A DNA stretch of 64,000 bases from Fragum whitleyi (taxonomy: Eukaryota; Mollusca; Bivalvia; Cardiida; Cardiidae). The notes beneath the pieces are model-generated. The model saw only the letters and a list, made by a program, of their open reading frames with translations. It did no database searches and was not told the origin of the DNA. Location of the stretch: NCBI GenBank assembly GCA_948146395.1, contig OX411555.1, positions 42,679,725 to 42,743,724 on the forward strand. Reading direction: 5' to 3'. The number at the start of each line of letters is the position of its first letter. Position 1 is the first letter of the stretch. Positions 30,480-42,435 of the stretch are shown one piece after another. Made by a program: the position numbers and the translations under genes.

Positions 30480-30795
30480 TGCACATGAACCATAGCTCAA
30501 TTTTTAGCTCGGCTGTTTTCGGAGAAAACCAGAGGTATTGCTATAGCCTCCGTGTCGTCATTGTCGTCGTCATGCCAAAACTTTGACATTTTGTTATATC
30601 TTTGGTTCTACTGAAGGCATTCACTTGAAACTTGGCACACATGTTCACCATCAAAAGAGCAACCTATACTATCAAGGGGGATAACTCTAGATGCATTTTA
30701 TGCCCCTTTTTCGACTTACTTTTTTTCCCACCATCCAGCACTCGACAGCCGAGCGTAGGCACCCGTAGGCGGTGCTCTTGTTTAGTTTTATCGAT
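30480..30795 (+). repeat. Dispersed repeat with GTCGTCGTC motif
   Basis: AGCTCGGCTGTTTTCGGAGA AAACC (hairpin GTTTTCGGAGAAAAC), GCCTCCGTGTCGTCATTGTC, CTTTGACATTTTGTTATATC, ACTTGGCACACATGTTCACC and the end GGCGGTGCTCTTGTTTA. I know this pattern from mollusc genomes as an abundant repeat; only one copy is here. Confidence 0.4.
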
Positions 30796-31500
30796 TTGTT
30801 ATCTATCATACTTGCACATCCAACAGTGTAACACGCGTATCTTGTTACAATTTGCCACATTGTTTTAAATGCTGAAGAAGATTTCCTTCTGAAATGTTGA
30901 GAGAAATATATGGAGTGCGCCATTCTTCTGCTATTCTACAGACACCGAAGAGAGCAATGGCTAGAGAAACATAGAAATTCTTATAAGTGACTAGTCAGGC
31001 AAAAAGGGACCATCTTGGCAGTGCAGAAAGAGTTGACCCTAGGCAAACCTCCAGGGTTTGAAACTTTTCACACTTTACAAATTTTCTCAATCTAGAATGA
31101 TATATCTACTTTCCTATGAAAGAATTTTAGGGACTGCAACCTGTTGTTGATCTGAAATAGAACCAATTTGTTTTTCAAACATATTTTACAAAGATTCCAA
31201 GATGGAACCTTTTTATACATATGTAGAAAGGCAGGACGTATTATGTGATCACCCATGGTATCTGGACAGCATGGCATCATCCACTCCTTAGTTGGTAGCA
31301 TAACTCTGTCACCTTATGTCAGATTTGCTTGACATATGGCAGTTGTGTTCTTCTCATGATTACCAAGTGCAGTGTGAAAGAATCGTTACTCTACCTAGCT
31401 TTCCCTTTGCTGTTTTTCATACTTGGGAGGTCTAGCAGTGTAACAGACATGTCATGTGACAGTTTGACACGTTTTATGATAGTTCATATGTGTAAAGAGT
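30796..31500. other. Spacer without recognised gene
   Basis: The phrase TTGGTAGCATAACTCTGTCACCTTATGTCAGATT (31290-31325) resembles 30400-30430 (GGAGCATAACTTGGTCACTT), a decayed tandem or dispersed repeat. Nothing coding is supported. Confidence 0.3.
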
Positions 31501-31728
31501 TTAACCCTTTCCTGTTTTACAAAATTTTGGACCTGTCCAAATTCAAAGGTTTTGCAGAGGAAAATTTGAAGTGGATTTAATTTGAAAAATAACCATTCTG
31601 TAGGGTAGAAAATGGTGTGGAAAAGAAGAAATTGCTTGTCAGAAGCAATTTCTTCTTTTTTCACAATGTTTTCTCAATCATAAAATCACAGGAACGTAAA
31701 AAGCAGGGATTAAACAGCAAAGGGTTAA
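31501..31728 (-). mobile_element. piggyBac-like MITE P1
   Basis: Inverse orientation to 26804. Ends TTAACCCTTTCCTGTTTTAC and CAGCAAAGGGTTAA. Core hairpin at 31619-31665, arms AAGAAGAAATTGCTT / AAGCAATTTCTTCTT with loop GTCAG. Confidence 0.65.
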
Positions 31729-31809
31729 AAAAGTGAAATTTAACTAGAAAAAGAAGAAATTTTCTGAAAGAGAACCCTAGATCCTACATTGTAACCATCC
31801 CTGCATATA

Positions 31810-31917
31810 GGATGACAAAAAGATGCAATCAGTTTGCCAATTATAGCCAGTTTTGCAAGTGCACTTACGTGCAAAGCGGGGTATAATTGGCAAACTGTTA
31901 GCACCGTTTTGTCATCC
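31810..31917. repeat. 108-nt foldback hairpin
   Basis: Left GGATGACAAAA ... CAGTTTGCCAATTATAGCC; right GGTATAATTGGCAAACTGTT ... TTTTGTCATCC. The arms pair over about 35 bp. The loop carries GCAAGTGCACTTACGTGC. No second copy noticed. Confidence 0.55.
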
Positions 31918-32306
31918 TGAACTAAAGGATTTAATAGGGCTTACCCTAAGCTGCAACAATGCTTTCCGTCTAGTTATAACTGCAATACAGAAATGTGAAT
32001 GGTTTAAACTGCATCATGTGGAGAAATCTTTTTCACTTCATTTCTGTATAAAATGCAATAGGTATTTCGGGAAACCCCCAACTGAAGATTCAAGTCCAGT
32101 TTTGAAGGAACTTGAAAACTCCTCATTTTGCTCAAAAAGCCTTTCTCCGCTGTTTGTTCAGTTAAGAATTTAAGTATTTTCTAAAGAATTTATTATTATA
32201 AGCATGCATTTCTGATTCTGATCTGCTGTTAGCAGCCAGTTAACAAAAAAACATCAGGCAACCCCTTCAACCACACTGGACCACGTGGATAGGGCTTGAA
32301 AATGGA
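31918..32306. other. Spacer without recognised gene
   Basis: The plus open frame 31853-32173 (106 codons) runs out of the hairpin at 31810-31917 and has no recognisable domain. Not called. Confidence 0.3.
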
Positions 32307-32610
32307 GACTTGTTATGCCCCCGATAGGGAGGCATCATAAATTTGACTTGTCCGTCTGTCCGTCCGTCCGTCTGTCCGTCCGTCCGTCATTCCGTCCAAA
32401 AACTTTAACATTGGCCATAACTTCCTTATTACTTAACATATTCGCATCATACTTTACCACAACATTCCTTGGTACATTACCTTTCTGTAGGCACATACTT
32501 TGGTGACCTTGACCCCTGGATGACCTTGACCTTCAACATAGATTGGCCATAATTTAAAATCAAAGCGGTGTCGGGGGCATTGTCATCTTACAGTGACAGC
32601 TCTTGTTTTT
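32307..32610 (+). repeat. Family A-like element, different subfamily
   Basis: Head TTATGCCCCCGATAGGGAGGC, (GTCCGTCT)n microsatellite 32350-32395, TTAACATTGGCCATAACTTC, TGACCTTGACCCCTGGATGA CCTTGACCTTCAACATAG and the tail GGTGTCGGGGGCATTGTCAT CTTACAGTGACAGCTCTTGTTT. One unit only. Confidence 0.6.
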
Positions 32611-32891
32611 GGAAATGATTTTCACAAATATCACAAATACCTTTAGAAATATCAAATTTGTCATCTATTTGTGTCCCATTTGAAAAACTTTATTCCAACA
32701 AACTTCGATAGTTAGATAACAAAAACATGTTTGTTATGCCAATTTTAAAATAGATTACCGGTACTTGGTGTATTGATCATAAGCGCAGAAAACAGACTTG
32801 AACTTTTATTATTTAGCCTGGTATTTCAAATGTTTCTTAGGTCTAAAGGATTGAAATTATAGGGGTTTATTGTTTTTTTCAGTGTGTCTTT

Positions 32892-32986
32892 GGAGTATAA
32901 GGTGCAATTGCCTTAGCAAATGACTTGAACATAATACCCTATGGGCCTTATTTTCCATAAGCTAAGGCAATTGCTTTTTATACTCT
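32892..32986. repeat. 95-nt foldback hairpin
   Basis: Left GGAGTATAAGGTGCAATTGC CTTAGC and right GCTAAGGCAATTGCTTTTTA TACTCT pair over 26 bp with few mismatches; a 43-nt loop separates them. Single copy here. Confidence 0.55.
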
Positions 32987-33099
32987 AATAGATGCAGTGT
33001 AAAATATTATACTAATCCCTATACAGCATACAGTAAGGTTATACAAACAGGATGACATAGAAGTCATGTGATAATGTTCGCATCAAAAAGGACAAATAG

Positions 33100-33171
33100 A
33101 TGGCTCAGCACAAAACAGTTGTAACTCCGTATATATTTATAGGGAGTTACAACTGTTTTGTGCTGAGTCAT
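33100..33171. repeat. 72-nt foldback hairpin family H2, intergenic
   Basis: ATGGCTCAGCACAAAACAGT TGTAACTCC and GGAGTTACAACTGTTTTGTG CTGAGTCAT, the best-paired of the three H2 copies. Confidence 0.65.
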
Positions 33172-33438
33172 CGATATGTTGATAGTTGGTTGTAAATCTT
33201 AAGGCAGTGGGCCTGTTATAGCTTAAGATCCTTTCCGAAGTCATGAACTTTAACAATGTTAAACAAAATTTCCTAATGATTTCAAAAGGAAATATGGGTT
33301 TTGATTGGCAGGAAAAGATGGTTTTATGACTCAATGAAAATAATTTGAGTTTGTAGTTATTTTGTAAGCTTCTGCACAAAGTAATCCGATAAGAAATCTG
33401 CTTTATTGTGGATGAATCATTTTTCTTTCAATAATATT

Positions 33439-33583
33439 TAATAACAAGTTATGAAGAGAGTAATGTTTATTTCATTGAGGTATGAAACTAAAAACCAAAT
33501 CAAACAGTATAATGTATATGATTTGGTTTTCAGTTTCATACCTGCATGAAATAAACAAAAACTCTCCTCATATCTTGTTATTA
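33439..33583. repeat. 145-nt foldback element family H3, intact
   Basis: Left arm AATAACAAGTTATGAAGAGA ... TTTATTTCATTGAGGTATGA AACTAAAAACCAAATCA; right arm TGATTTGGTTTTCAGTTTCA TACCTGCATGAAATAAACAA ... CTTGTTATT. About 60 bp pair. Diverged copies: 16740-16800, 24375-24490 and 41346-41462. Confidence 0.6.
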
Positions 33584-33889
33584 ATGTTTTTGCGGAGAAG
33601 AAGTAAAGATTTATCCACAATCTTCATCTCATATATAAAGAACTAATATCACTCTCAGGCAAAAAAATGTGAAGGCATGAATACTTCTGTGGAACTGGAG
33701 GAAGGAAAATATACTGAAAGAAAAATAACCAGAACTCCCACAAACTCAACCAGTCAGAGAGTAGCTGGATGTTTGAAGAATTTTTTGAGCCTGTGTGTGA
33801 CATTTCCAACAATTTCACAAATGTATAATGCAAAAACACTAAGCAGTCTAGACAGCCACTCACCGATATGAGAATGTTCACTGCCAGTT

Positions 33890-34114
33890 TTAACCCTTTC
33901 CTGTTTTACAAAATTTTGGACCTGTCAAAATGAAAATTGCAGACGAAAATTAAAAGTTGATTTAATTTGAAAAATAAAGATTCAGTAGGGTAGAAAATAG
34001 TGTGGAAAAGGAAGAAATTGCTTGTCAGAAGCAATTTCGTCTTTTTTCACAATGTTTTCTCAAACATAAAATCACAGACATGTAAAAAGCAGGTATTAAA
34101 CAGCAAAGGGTTAA
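33890..34114 (-). mobile_element. piggyBac-like MITE P1
   Basis: TTAACCCTTTCCTGTTTTAC at the left and CAGCAAAGGGTTAA at the right. Central hairpin GAAGAAATTGCTT / AAGCAATTTCGTC at 34009-34050. Same orientation as 31501-31728. Confidence 0.65.
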
Positions 34115-35059
34115 GAAACATTGAGATCTTACTTATTTACAGAGCACATAGTGAAGACTCTGGTCAGACTGTGCAAATGCTAATCTGACCTGAGAATTTG
34201 CTTGGCACACATATAACGTAGTTGGTAATACAATGCATTGATTTATTTCATTTTGTCTAAAGAAGCTTTTTGTCAGTAGCTATCTACACAGTGCTTGGTA
34301 TCTTCTTGTAACATGTTTGTTTTTTTCCAAATTTTAGATTTCAATTAGACGTTACTTGTAAATAATTTGAGCTTGTGTGAGGCATTTTCAACAATTCCAC
34401 ATATGTGACTAGTTACATGAAATGGGGCCGTGCAGTAATACTGTAAACAAATATTAAAAAAGAGATTGGTTCAAGTACAGGTCATCCAGAGGCTGCATTT
34501 TAAAAATTCCTTCACATGAAGGTAGTTTGATCATTCTAGAATCAGAAGTATTTGTAACGATCTAAAGATTTTGACCCTATTCAGTCGACACAGTCTGACA
34601 AGGTTCAACACTATATGCATAACCCAGATGGTCCCTTTTCAAGTGAGTATGATGCATATTTGCAAAGCAATGCCTCTTGCCAGCCTGTGCTTTTACACAG
34701 TCTTCCTTAAGTCTTTGCTGTGAGTCTGAGAATAATTCTAGTCTTGACCCCTCTTAAAGCAGTCAGATAATAATATAAATGCTTCGAGTGGTTGACTAGA
34801 CTGTTCAAGCCTGGCACACTTGTAAAATGTTGAAAGTGTCACATATAAATTCATCTGTTAGTGCAGTGCATTAACTATTTCAAGATTCTTTATTGCTCTT
34901 TTAAGAATTATTAAAGTTATCTCATCTTTATTTCTTGGTTTTCATAATTTCTCACCTTCAAGTTGTTCAGAAAATCTCCCCTCCCCCTTGTCATACCCCT
35001 CAACTACAAAGTAGAGGGGGTACAATTCTATTGAGTACAAACTTCATAGAATTGTTACC
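34115..35059. other. Spacer with repeat I fragments
   Basis: It contains AGCACATAGTGAAGACTCTG, GCTTGTGTGAGGCATTTTCA and CAGCCTGTGCTTTTACACAG, all repeat I text. At 34996-35022 CCCCTCAACTACAAAGTAGAG GGGG makes a small hairpin. No gene. Confidence 0.35.
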
Positions 35060-35588
35060 ATTGACCAAAGGCAGTGCACCATTGTTTCCAGAGTAAGTTA
35101 TTTGCAGCTTGTCCAAAATGTTTCTCAACATTAGGCAAAAAAAATCCTCTGAAGTAAGTTGATATTTTCTCCACAATGAGATTAAATTTTTATTTTGAAG
35201 GAAGATAAAACTTTCTGCAGTAAGATATTCTTTTTCTTTATAGCCAGCAAGATTAAAATATATCCCAAATTTGATTTTTTCAGCAATCTAATTTGGGTTT
35301 GTTTGAATCACGGTGGCAATTATGAGCAGTGAGATCAAATTTTTCTCCACAGAAAGAAATAGTTTGAAGCATTAATTCAATTGAATAAAGAAATCCTCCC
35401 CTGCAACATCCAAATTCTTCTCTATAGCAAGTTCATATTTCTTTTCCGCACTAGATAAAATGATTTTCCCTCATCAATATCAATTTACTTTTCTCTTAAT
35501 TGATATCAAAGTTTCTTTCTTAAATGCTACAAAAAATGTTCCGAAGCAGTAAGATCAGAGATTTTCTCCTCAGCAAAATCCAGATTTT
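35060..35588 (+). repeat. Degenerate short-period array F, block 1
   Basis: Loose repetition of GCAGYAAGATCAAAATTTTTCT with spacings of about 24-35 bp. It is the same text as in blocks at 37556-37685, 38880-40530, 50763-51075, 52055-52260 and 52620-53885. Confidence 0.5.
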
Positions 35589-36540
35589 TAGCTCCACTGG
35601 CCGAAGGCCAGCGAGCTATTGTCATGGCGGGGTGTCCGTCGTGCGTCCGTCCGTGCGTCCGTGCGTGCGTGCGTAAACTTTTCTTTAAACATCTTCTCCT
35701 CCTAAACCAATGGGTGGATTTTGACCAAACTTGGTCAGAATGTTCCTTGGGTGACCCTCTTCTAAAGTTGTTCAAGAAATTTGGATTGACCCCCAAATAT
35801 GGGCGTGGCAGGGCGGGGCTTATTTTGACCCTGAAATCTTTGAACAACATCTCCTCCTGAACCATTGGGCTAATTTCAATGAAACTTTACCAGAATGTTC
35901 CCTGGGTGACCTTCTTCTAAAGTTGTTCAAGAAATTTGGATTGACCCCCAAATATGGGCGTGGCAGGGCGGGGCTTATTTTGACCCTGAAATCTTTGAAC
36001 GACATCTCCTCCTTAACCATTGGGCCAATTTCAATGAAACTTTACCAGAATGTTCCTTGGGTGACCCTCTTCTAAAGTTGTTCAAGAAATTTGGATTGAC
36101 CCCCAAATATGGGCGTGGCAGGGCGGGGCTTATTTTGACCCTGAAATCTTTGAACGACATCTCCTCCTTAACCATTGGGCCAATTTCAATGAAACTTTAC
36201 TAGAATGTTCCCTTGGTGAACCTCTTCTTAAGTTGTTTAAGAAATTTTGATTGACCCCCAAAGATTGGCGTGGCAGGGTGGGGTTTATTTTGACCCCGAA
36301 ATCCTTGAACAACATCTCCTCCTTAACCATTGGGCCAATTTCAATGAAACTTTACCAGAATGTTCCTTGGATGACCCTCTTCTAAAGTTGTTTAAGAAAT
36401 TTGGATTGGCCCCAAATTATAGGCGTGGCAGGGCAGGGCTTATTTTGACCCCGAAATCTATGAATGACATCTCCTCCTGAACCATTGGGCCAATTTCAAT
36501 GATGAGACTTGGCATGGATGTTTCTCAGGTGATGACCATT
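35589..36540 (+). repeat. Family C pearl/HINE-like array, best preserved
   Basis: Head TTAGCTCCACTGGCCGAAGG CCAGCGAGC (hairpin CTGGCC GAA GGCCAG), GTGCGTCCGTCC microsatellite 35638-35675, then five to six units of 155 bp: CATCTCCTCCT, AACCATTGGGCCAATTTCAA, TGAAACTTTACCAGAATGTT, CCTTGGGTGACCCTCTTCTA and GGATTGACCCCCAAATATGG. Units 2 and 3 are almost identical. The 155-bp period is not a multiple of three. Confidence 0.7.
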
Positions 36541-36572
36541 TACTAAAATTCTACCTGAAATTAGTATGTTAA

Positions 36573-36768
36573 GAATAGTCTACTTAATGCAATCACCTTT
36601 ATTTTGGTAAGAATTAAAGTAAAGGGTATGCAGGCTAGTGGTGATTGAGTATTTCAGTGCAATGGGGTCAAGACCAAGTATATCATAACAAAATAGTTCT
36701 AAAGAGACTTCAAAGTATTGTTTTTTATCAGTCAGCTTTGTTTTATGAAAGTATAAATGTATCACTAT
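36573..36768 (-). repeat. Dispersed repeat G, copy 2
   Basis: Inverse counterpart of 3825-4017. Starts GTCTACTTAATGCAATCACC and ends GAAAGTATAAATGTATC. Confidence 0.55.
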
Positions 36769-36849
36769 TTAAACACTCTAAGTCTGTTCAAAGAGATGTA
36801 AATGTGTAAGTGTATGCATATCTGAATTATAGGTATATAAGATCCAGAT

Positions 36850-37030
36850 AAGACGGGGTAAAGTCAGTCTAAAATTGTTTGTTGCCAATGAAACTATGTT
36901 GTTAGTACTCAATTGACTCATCTTGATGAGACATTTCAAATGAGTACCAACAGCATAGGGTTTAAGTTAGGAAGAATGAAATATTTAGATTTGAAAAACA
37001 AAATATCCCTCCTATCTGTAGCTCTTTGAC
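36850..37030. mobile_element. Foldback element family H1, copy 3
   Basis: It holds TACTCAATTGACTCATCTTG ATGAGACATTTCAAATGAGTA, CCAACAGCATAGGGTTT and ends ATCCCTCCTATCTGTAGCTC, the H1 terminus reversed. Confidence 0.5.
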
Positions 37031-37555
37031 ATTTTATATAACATAGATCAAGGGAGATCAATGCAGTTTGTTAAGTGATAAAAATAAACACTCATTACTT
37101 CCCTTCCTTATAATTTGTTATGAATACCCCTAGCATATTGCCCCCTTTTCCCAGTCAAACATTGTAGCTAAAGATGATTTCATTTGCAATTTTTCATTTT
37201 CTATGAATGATTTCTGCATTATTTGGCTTTGCTTTATGTAGATTGCTAAGATTTTTTGGAATTCAGATCAATCAAAGTCAAAATTGTCAGGTAATAGGTG
37301 AAATGAAATTTATTGAATAATTTTGAGTTAAATAAGTGTGATAGGTTTCTTTTAAGTGATTAGTCTTCTTCCATGTAATTTTACATGTTAGTTATTGTGT
37401 TCTCTTCTGATTAGCTTGTAAATAAGTATCAATTAGGAAAAAGTCAAAATTCCTTCTGAATGCGTGTGACTTTCATTACCTTTGATTTTCAATATTTTTC
37501 TTTCAAATCTTGAGATGATAAAGCCAGTGGAGCGATACAGGCCCTCTTGGGCCTC
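37031..37555. other. Spacer without recognised gene
   Basis: A/T-rich. At 37518-37560 GCCAGTGGAGCGATACAGGC CCTCTTGGGCCTCTTG is the tail text of a family C or D array (hairpin AGGCCC TCTT GGGCCT), a solo end. Confidence 0.35.
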
Positions 37556-37685
37556 TTGTTTTTTTTTTCTCCAGGGTAAGTTCAAAATTTTTTCCCAGTG
37601 CACACTGAAAAAAAATTCTTTGTAGCTAGTCCATTTCTTTCTCAACAGTAAGATGAAAATAGAATCTCTGAAATAAGTTCATTTT
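37556..37685 (+). repeat. Array F, block 2
   Basis: TTTTCTCCAGGGTAAGTTCA, TTTTCCCAGTGCACACTG and CTCAACAGTAAGATGAAAAT. It is interrupted by the family B array that follows and resumes at 38880, so the family B array probably inserted into array F. Confidence 0.45.
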
Positions 37686-38872
37686 TAGCTCCACTGGCTG
37701 AAAGCCACTGGGGCTATTGTCATGGCGTTGTGTCCGTGCGTCCATGCGTCAGTACGTCCGTTCGTAAACTTTTTCTTTAAAAATCTTCTCCTCAGAAACT
37801 ACTGGATGAATTTCAACCAAACTTCACAGGAATGGTCCTTGGGTGATCCTCTTTCAAAGTTGTTCAAGAAATTTTGATCCAATGAAAAACATGGATTTAA
37901 TGGGCGTGCCTAATTTCCAAATATGGTAAAAAGTGAATTTTCTCAGAATTTAATCGATGGATACCAATGAAATTTTACATGAATGATCCTTGTGTGACCC
38001 TTTATCAGTCTACCAAAAATTATTGTGATCGGATGAAAAATTTGTATTTTATGGGCGGAGGTCATTTCTCTATATCTTATATAGTGGAAACTTTCAAAAT
38101 CATTTTCTCAGAATGTAAGTGATGGATATCAACCAAATTTCACTAGAATGATCCTTGAATGACCTTTTATCAGTCCACCAAAAATTAGTGTGAATGGATG
38201 AAAAATGTGTATTTTATGGGAGGAGGTCATTTCTCTATATGTTATAGAATGGAAACTTTGGAAATCATTTTCTCGGAATCTAAAAGATGGATCTCAACCA
38301 AATTTCACTGGAATGATCTTTGAGTGACACTCTATTAGTCTACCAAAAATTATTTCGTTTCAATGAAAAATATGTATTTTATGGGCAGAGGTCATTTCTC
38401 TATGTGTTACATAGTGGAAACTGTGAAAATCATTTTATCAGAATCTAGATCATGGATACCAATGAAATTTTACATCAATGATCCTTGATTGACTCTTTAT
38501 CAGTCTACCAAAAATTATTTTGTTTGGATGAAAAATATGTATTTTATGGGCGGAGGTCATTTCTCTGTGTTATATAGTGGAAACTGTGAAAATCATTTTA
38601 TCAGAATCTAAATCATGGATACCAATGAAATTTTATATGAATGATCCTTGAGTGACTCTTTATCAGTCTACCAAAAATTATTGTGATCAGATGAAAATAT
38701 GCATTTCACGGGCAGATGTCATTTCTCTATATGTTATGTAGTTGAAACTTTGAAAGTCATTTTCAACATCAGTAGAATCCAAAATATCTAAAAATCTAGT
38801 CAAAACTTTTGTTGCTTTACAAGAATTTCCAGCCTGTGGAGCGACTCAAGCCATTCATGGCTTTCTAGTTCA
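37686..38872 (+). repeat. Family B pearl/HINE-like array, complete
   Basis: Head TAGCTCCACTGGCTGAAAGC CACTGG, GTCCGTGCGTCC microsatellite, one unit with GATCCAATGAAAAACATGGA, then five units of about 170 bp, and the tail GTGGAGCGACTCAAGCCATT CATGGCTTTCTAGTT. Both ends are present; array F text lies on either side. Confidence 0.7.
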
Positions 38873-38879
38873 TTTACGC

Positions 38880-40530
38880 AGCATTTTAAATTTTTTCTTT
38901 GCAGGGAGTGAAGACAAAAAACTGCGGCGATATCTTTCTTTTCTTTGTAGCAAGATCAAAATACGATTTGTGCTGGAAGATCAGTTATTTTTCATAAGAT
39001 CAAAATAATTCCTCCCGAACAAGTAATTCTAATTTCTGATACAGCATTTATTTTCTTCTTTGCATGAAGATCAATTTTCTTTTTCGAAGTCAGATAAAAA
39101 AAAATCCTTTCATGCAAGATATTTTTTTTCTATAAAACAATATCAAAGTTTCTCTTGGGAACACGATCGAAAGTTTTCATAAGCAGTAAGATCCAGATTT
39201 TTCTTAGTAGTAAGATCACAATTTTCTTCATTTTTTTTTTCTTTAGTGTGATCAAAATTTTCCTCTGCAGCAACATTCTCAGTAATACAATTACATTTTA
39301 GGCAAGTTCAATTTTTTACTACGATATAAGACAATCATTCTTTGCAGCGAGATTAGTGTCATATCAGCAAGAATTAGATCGAAGTTTTTCTATACTATAA
39401 GTTCAAGTCTTTCTTCCTCAGCAAGTTCATGTTTTTTCTCAACTGCAAGACCAAAATTGTTCTCTGTAGCAATTTCGTTTCTTCTCCATAGTATGATCAT
39501 TTTTCCTCCCCAGCAAAATAAAAGAAAGAAAAAAATCCTTTTCGGCGAAATAAAAATTTTACCCCGCAGTAAGGTCATTTTTTTCCTATTATCAAGATCA
39601 AAATTTCTCTCGGAAGCAAGATGAAAAGAAAAACACCTTTGCAGCAAAATAAAAAAAAATGCTGATCAACAAATTTTCTCAACAGTAAGGTCAGGTTTCT
39701 TCTCCACAGCATGATCTAAATTCCCCTATTCAGTAATTTCATTTTTTTTCACAGTAAGATCAGTATTTTTCCTTAGGCTGGTCCCACTGTCGACTATCAT
39801 ATAAAAGCTTCATGAGTCGACAACAGTACCCGTCTATATTTTTCCTCCGCAGCAAAATCAAAAGTGAGGTCATTATCTCCACATCAAGATCAAATTTTCT
39901 CTCCGAAGAAAGATTTAAAAAAGCAACACCGTTGCAGCACAATCAAAATTTTATTCACAGTATGAACAAGGATTTTCACCTCAGCAACATTTTCATTTTT
40001 TCCGGAGCAAGTTTATTTTCTATTCAACATAGCAAAATGAAAAATATTTTCCCAGCGCGATAACAGTTTTCCCTCCACAGAAAGAGCAAAAATTTTTTCC
40101 AGAGCCAATAAGAAAAAATCTTCGCTGCTTGTCATTTTTTTTCTCAACAGTAAGATAAAAAAAATTCCTCTGAATAAAGTTCATTTTAAACTCCGCAGCA
40201 GGTTCAATTCTTTTCATTGCAATTAGCCAAAAAAAGTACACCTTGAAACATCATTCTTTACTGCAAGATCAAAATAATCCCCAGATTTGATTTTGTTTTT
40301 TCTTCGAATTGATGTGGAAATATGCAGCGAGGTCGAGGTGTTTTTCCAACAGTAAAATAAAAGGAACTTCTCTGAAGAAAGTTCAGTTTTTCTCTGAGAA
40401 GCATGATTAAATTTTTCCTTTGCAGCGATATCATTCCTTTCTTTTCAGCAAGATCTAGATTGAAATTGCTACAGAGAGGAAATTGGACCTTGCTGTGGAG
40501 AAAAAATGACCTTGTTAGGGATAAAGATCT
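38880..40530 (+). repeat. Degenerate short-period array F, block 3
   Basis: About 1.65 kb of GCAG(C/T)AAGATCAAAATTTTTCT-type units, spacing about 24-35 bp, with heavy decay. Near 40455 the orientation flips (GACCTTGCTGTGGAGAAAAA). Minus-strand frames here read as short Leu/Asp/Glu/Lys-rich peptide repeats, broken by stops. Not called as genes. Confidence 0.55.
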
Positions 40531-41345
40531 GGGGCCGTATCCACGAAACATCTTAGTTTTTTACTAAGAAATTTTCTAAGTTGAAATTTTTTCTACTAAG
40601 TGAAAAATATTTGCTTAGTTTTTCACTAAGTAACGACTTAGCCAATTCTTAGTGGAAATCTAAGTTTAAGTTGAAACTTAATCTTAGTTTTTTTCTTAGT
40701 CAAATATACATTTGTTTGACTTTTAGATGACGTATTTCCTTGGCAGCGACGCGCGACTTTGCCTGTAAACAATAAACACGGAAGTAAAATTTCGAAATCA
40801 ATTGAAACGCAGAAGATTCGCCAAAATAAAGTTGAAACGTCAAGAATATGCCTTTGAATTTTCTAATTAAACACAGACAATAGGGTACATCCATTTTTAC
40901 GTTGACAAAGGTAGGAAATAGGCTAGATTATTAGTTTTTGATCTCCGTATCTAGTCCGATTTTTTGACATCCGAGAACGTATGGCTCTTTTACTTTCTCC
41001 AGAAAAAATCGACCGATGATTATGTTCTGCTACTGTGCGACCAATGTACTGTTGTTGAGAATGAAAGCAGTACTAGCTAACCCGTTCCAGCGCCAATTAC
41101 CAGTTTATTATTCGGCCCTAGTCCTCAACTTACAATGTAGATGGGAAAACACCCCCTGAGGCTGTCGTGAAAAATTCCGCGTGTTTAAATGCAGTTGAAA
41201 GTGTCCAAATATTTTACAAAATTACTTATTTGAAGGTTTACTAATTATTTTTATAATCATAATTTTGTAAAAAAAAAAAAAAAAAGTTTGATACTTTTAC
41301 CTGGGTTTCACTGATTATTCTATGGTCAATTTACAAATGGATTTT

Positions 41346-41462
41346 TTTTTTCATGAAGATATGAAACTATAAATTAAATCACACTATATGAATATGCAAA
41401 TCAGTCATACTTAGCTATGATTAGGTTTTAGTTTCATATCTCAATGGATTAAAATCCAATAA
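41346..41462. repeat. Foldback family H3, diverged copy
   Basis: TTTTTTCATGAAGATATGAA ACTATAAATTAAATCACACT on the left; TAGGTTTTAGTTTCATATCT CAATGGATTAAAATCC on the right. It lies inside the 10.2-kb interval. Confidence 0.45.
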
Positions 41463-42089
41463 ACTTGGTCAACAGGCCTTACTCATTGGACAGTTAACAC
41501 TGTGAATTAAAATCTGTTGACAAAAGCCATTACTACAGTCGACAGTTGACTTTATTACCACATTTAGATTGATACTAGGTAGGACCCCTAAATTTGGCGG
41601 CTAGCTGTTGGATATGATGAAATCCTGTGATTTTTCAGTGTGGGAAACAAAAAGAAACAATTTTTCATTCACCAACTGCCAAGATACATCTCAAATGTTG
41701 TTGCATGTGGTGTCAAAACGAAAAATAAACAATTTAATTTTCCATATCTGCAAGATAAATTGTATTTAACATATATAAACATTTTTTTTCTATTTTATTT
41801 GAATAGATTTTAAAGTTACCATTTTGTTTTGAAAGAAATTGGTTGGAATGTTGTTGAAGAACTTCATGAGTTGAATTTTTTGTTTCAGGAGCCCAAATGA
41901 ATGCTGAATTATGAAATCTCCACATTGTCTAAAGAAAGGACATCCATCCTAGGGAAGTGTGTTGTCCTAGATCCAGTTACAAAAAGACAGAAACTGAGTT
42001 TTGACTGCCTGTACATGTCACATGGCAAAATACAGGGTATAAACTTCCACAGATTCTTTTTATTCACAATTTTAAGAGAATCTTTGTCA

Positions 42090-42435
42090 ATTTATGGTCG
42101 AGAAGCAGGCTTAGGTGATTGTGTGAATAGTTAAAAACTGTTAAAACACAGGTTTGATCCCCTTGCTGGCCAACTAGCTAACTAATAGCTTTCTGGGTGA
42201 CAAGTGTAAGCATAATCTCCATATCAGACAGTGCTTTACAAAGAGTTTGTTGAAGAAACAGGCAGATCTCAACACTGATTTCATAGTGGTATCCCGTCAT
42301 TATCCTCTGTATTAACAAATATTCTTCTTGTGGTGCAGCTAATATTCTACAGTAGTGACAATTAATAAATTGACATCCTAGTGCTAAAAGCTTGTAAATG
42401 CATTTACGTAGGAACAGCATGGTACACACTGTATA
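42090..42435 (+). mobile_element. Possible tRNA-derived SINE
   Basis: AAACACAGGTTTGATCCCCT TGCTGGCCAAC is a good B-box region, and AGGCTTAGGTGATTGTGTGA some 50 bp before could be a decayed A box. The body continues to about 42430. Ends uncertain. Confidence 0.35.

Noticed and set aside
35527..36480. Several 60-110-codon frames on both strands
   Set aside because: They are shadows of the 155-bp family C units; near-identical peptides at 155-bp offsets fall in different frames.
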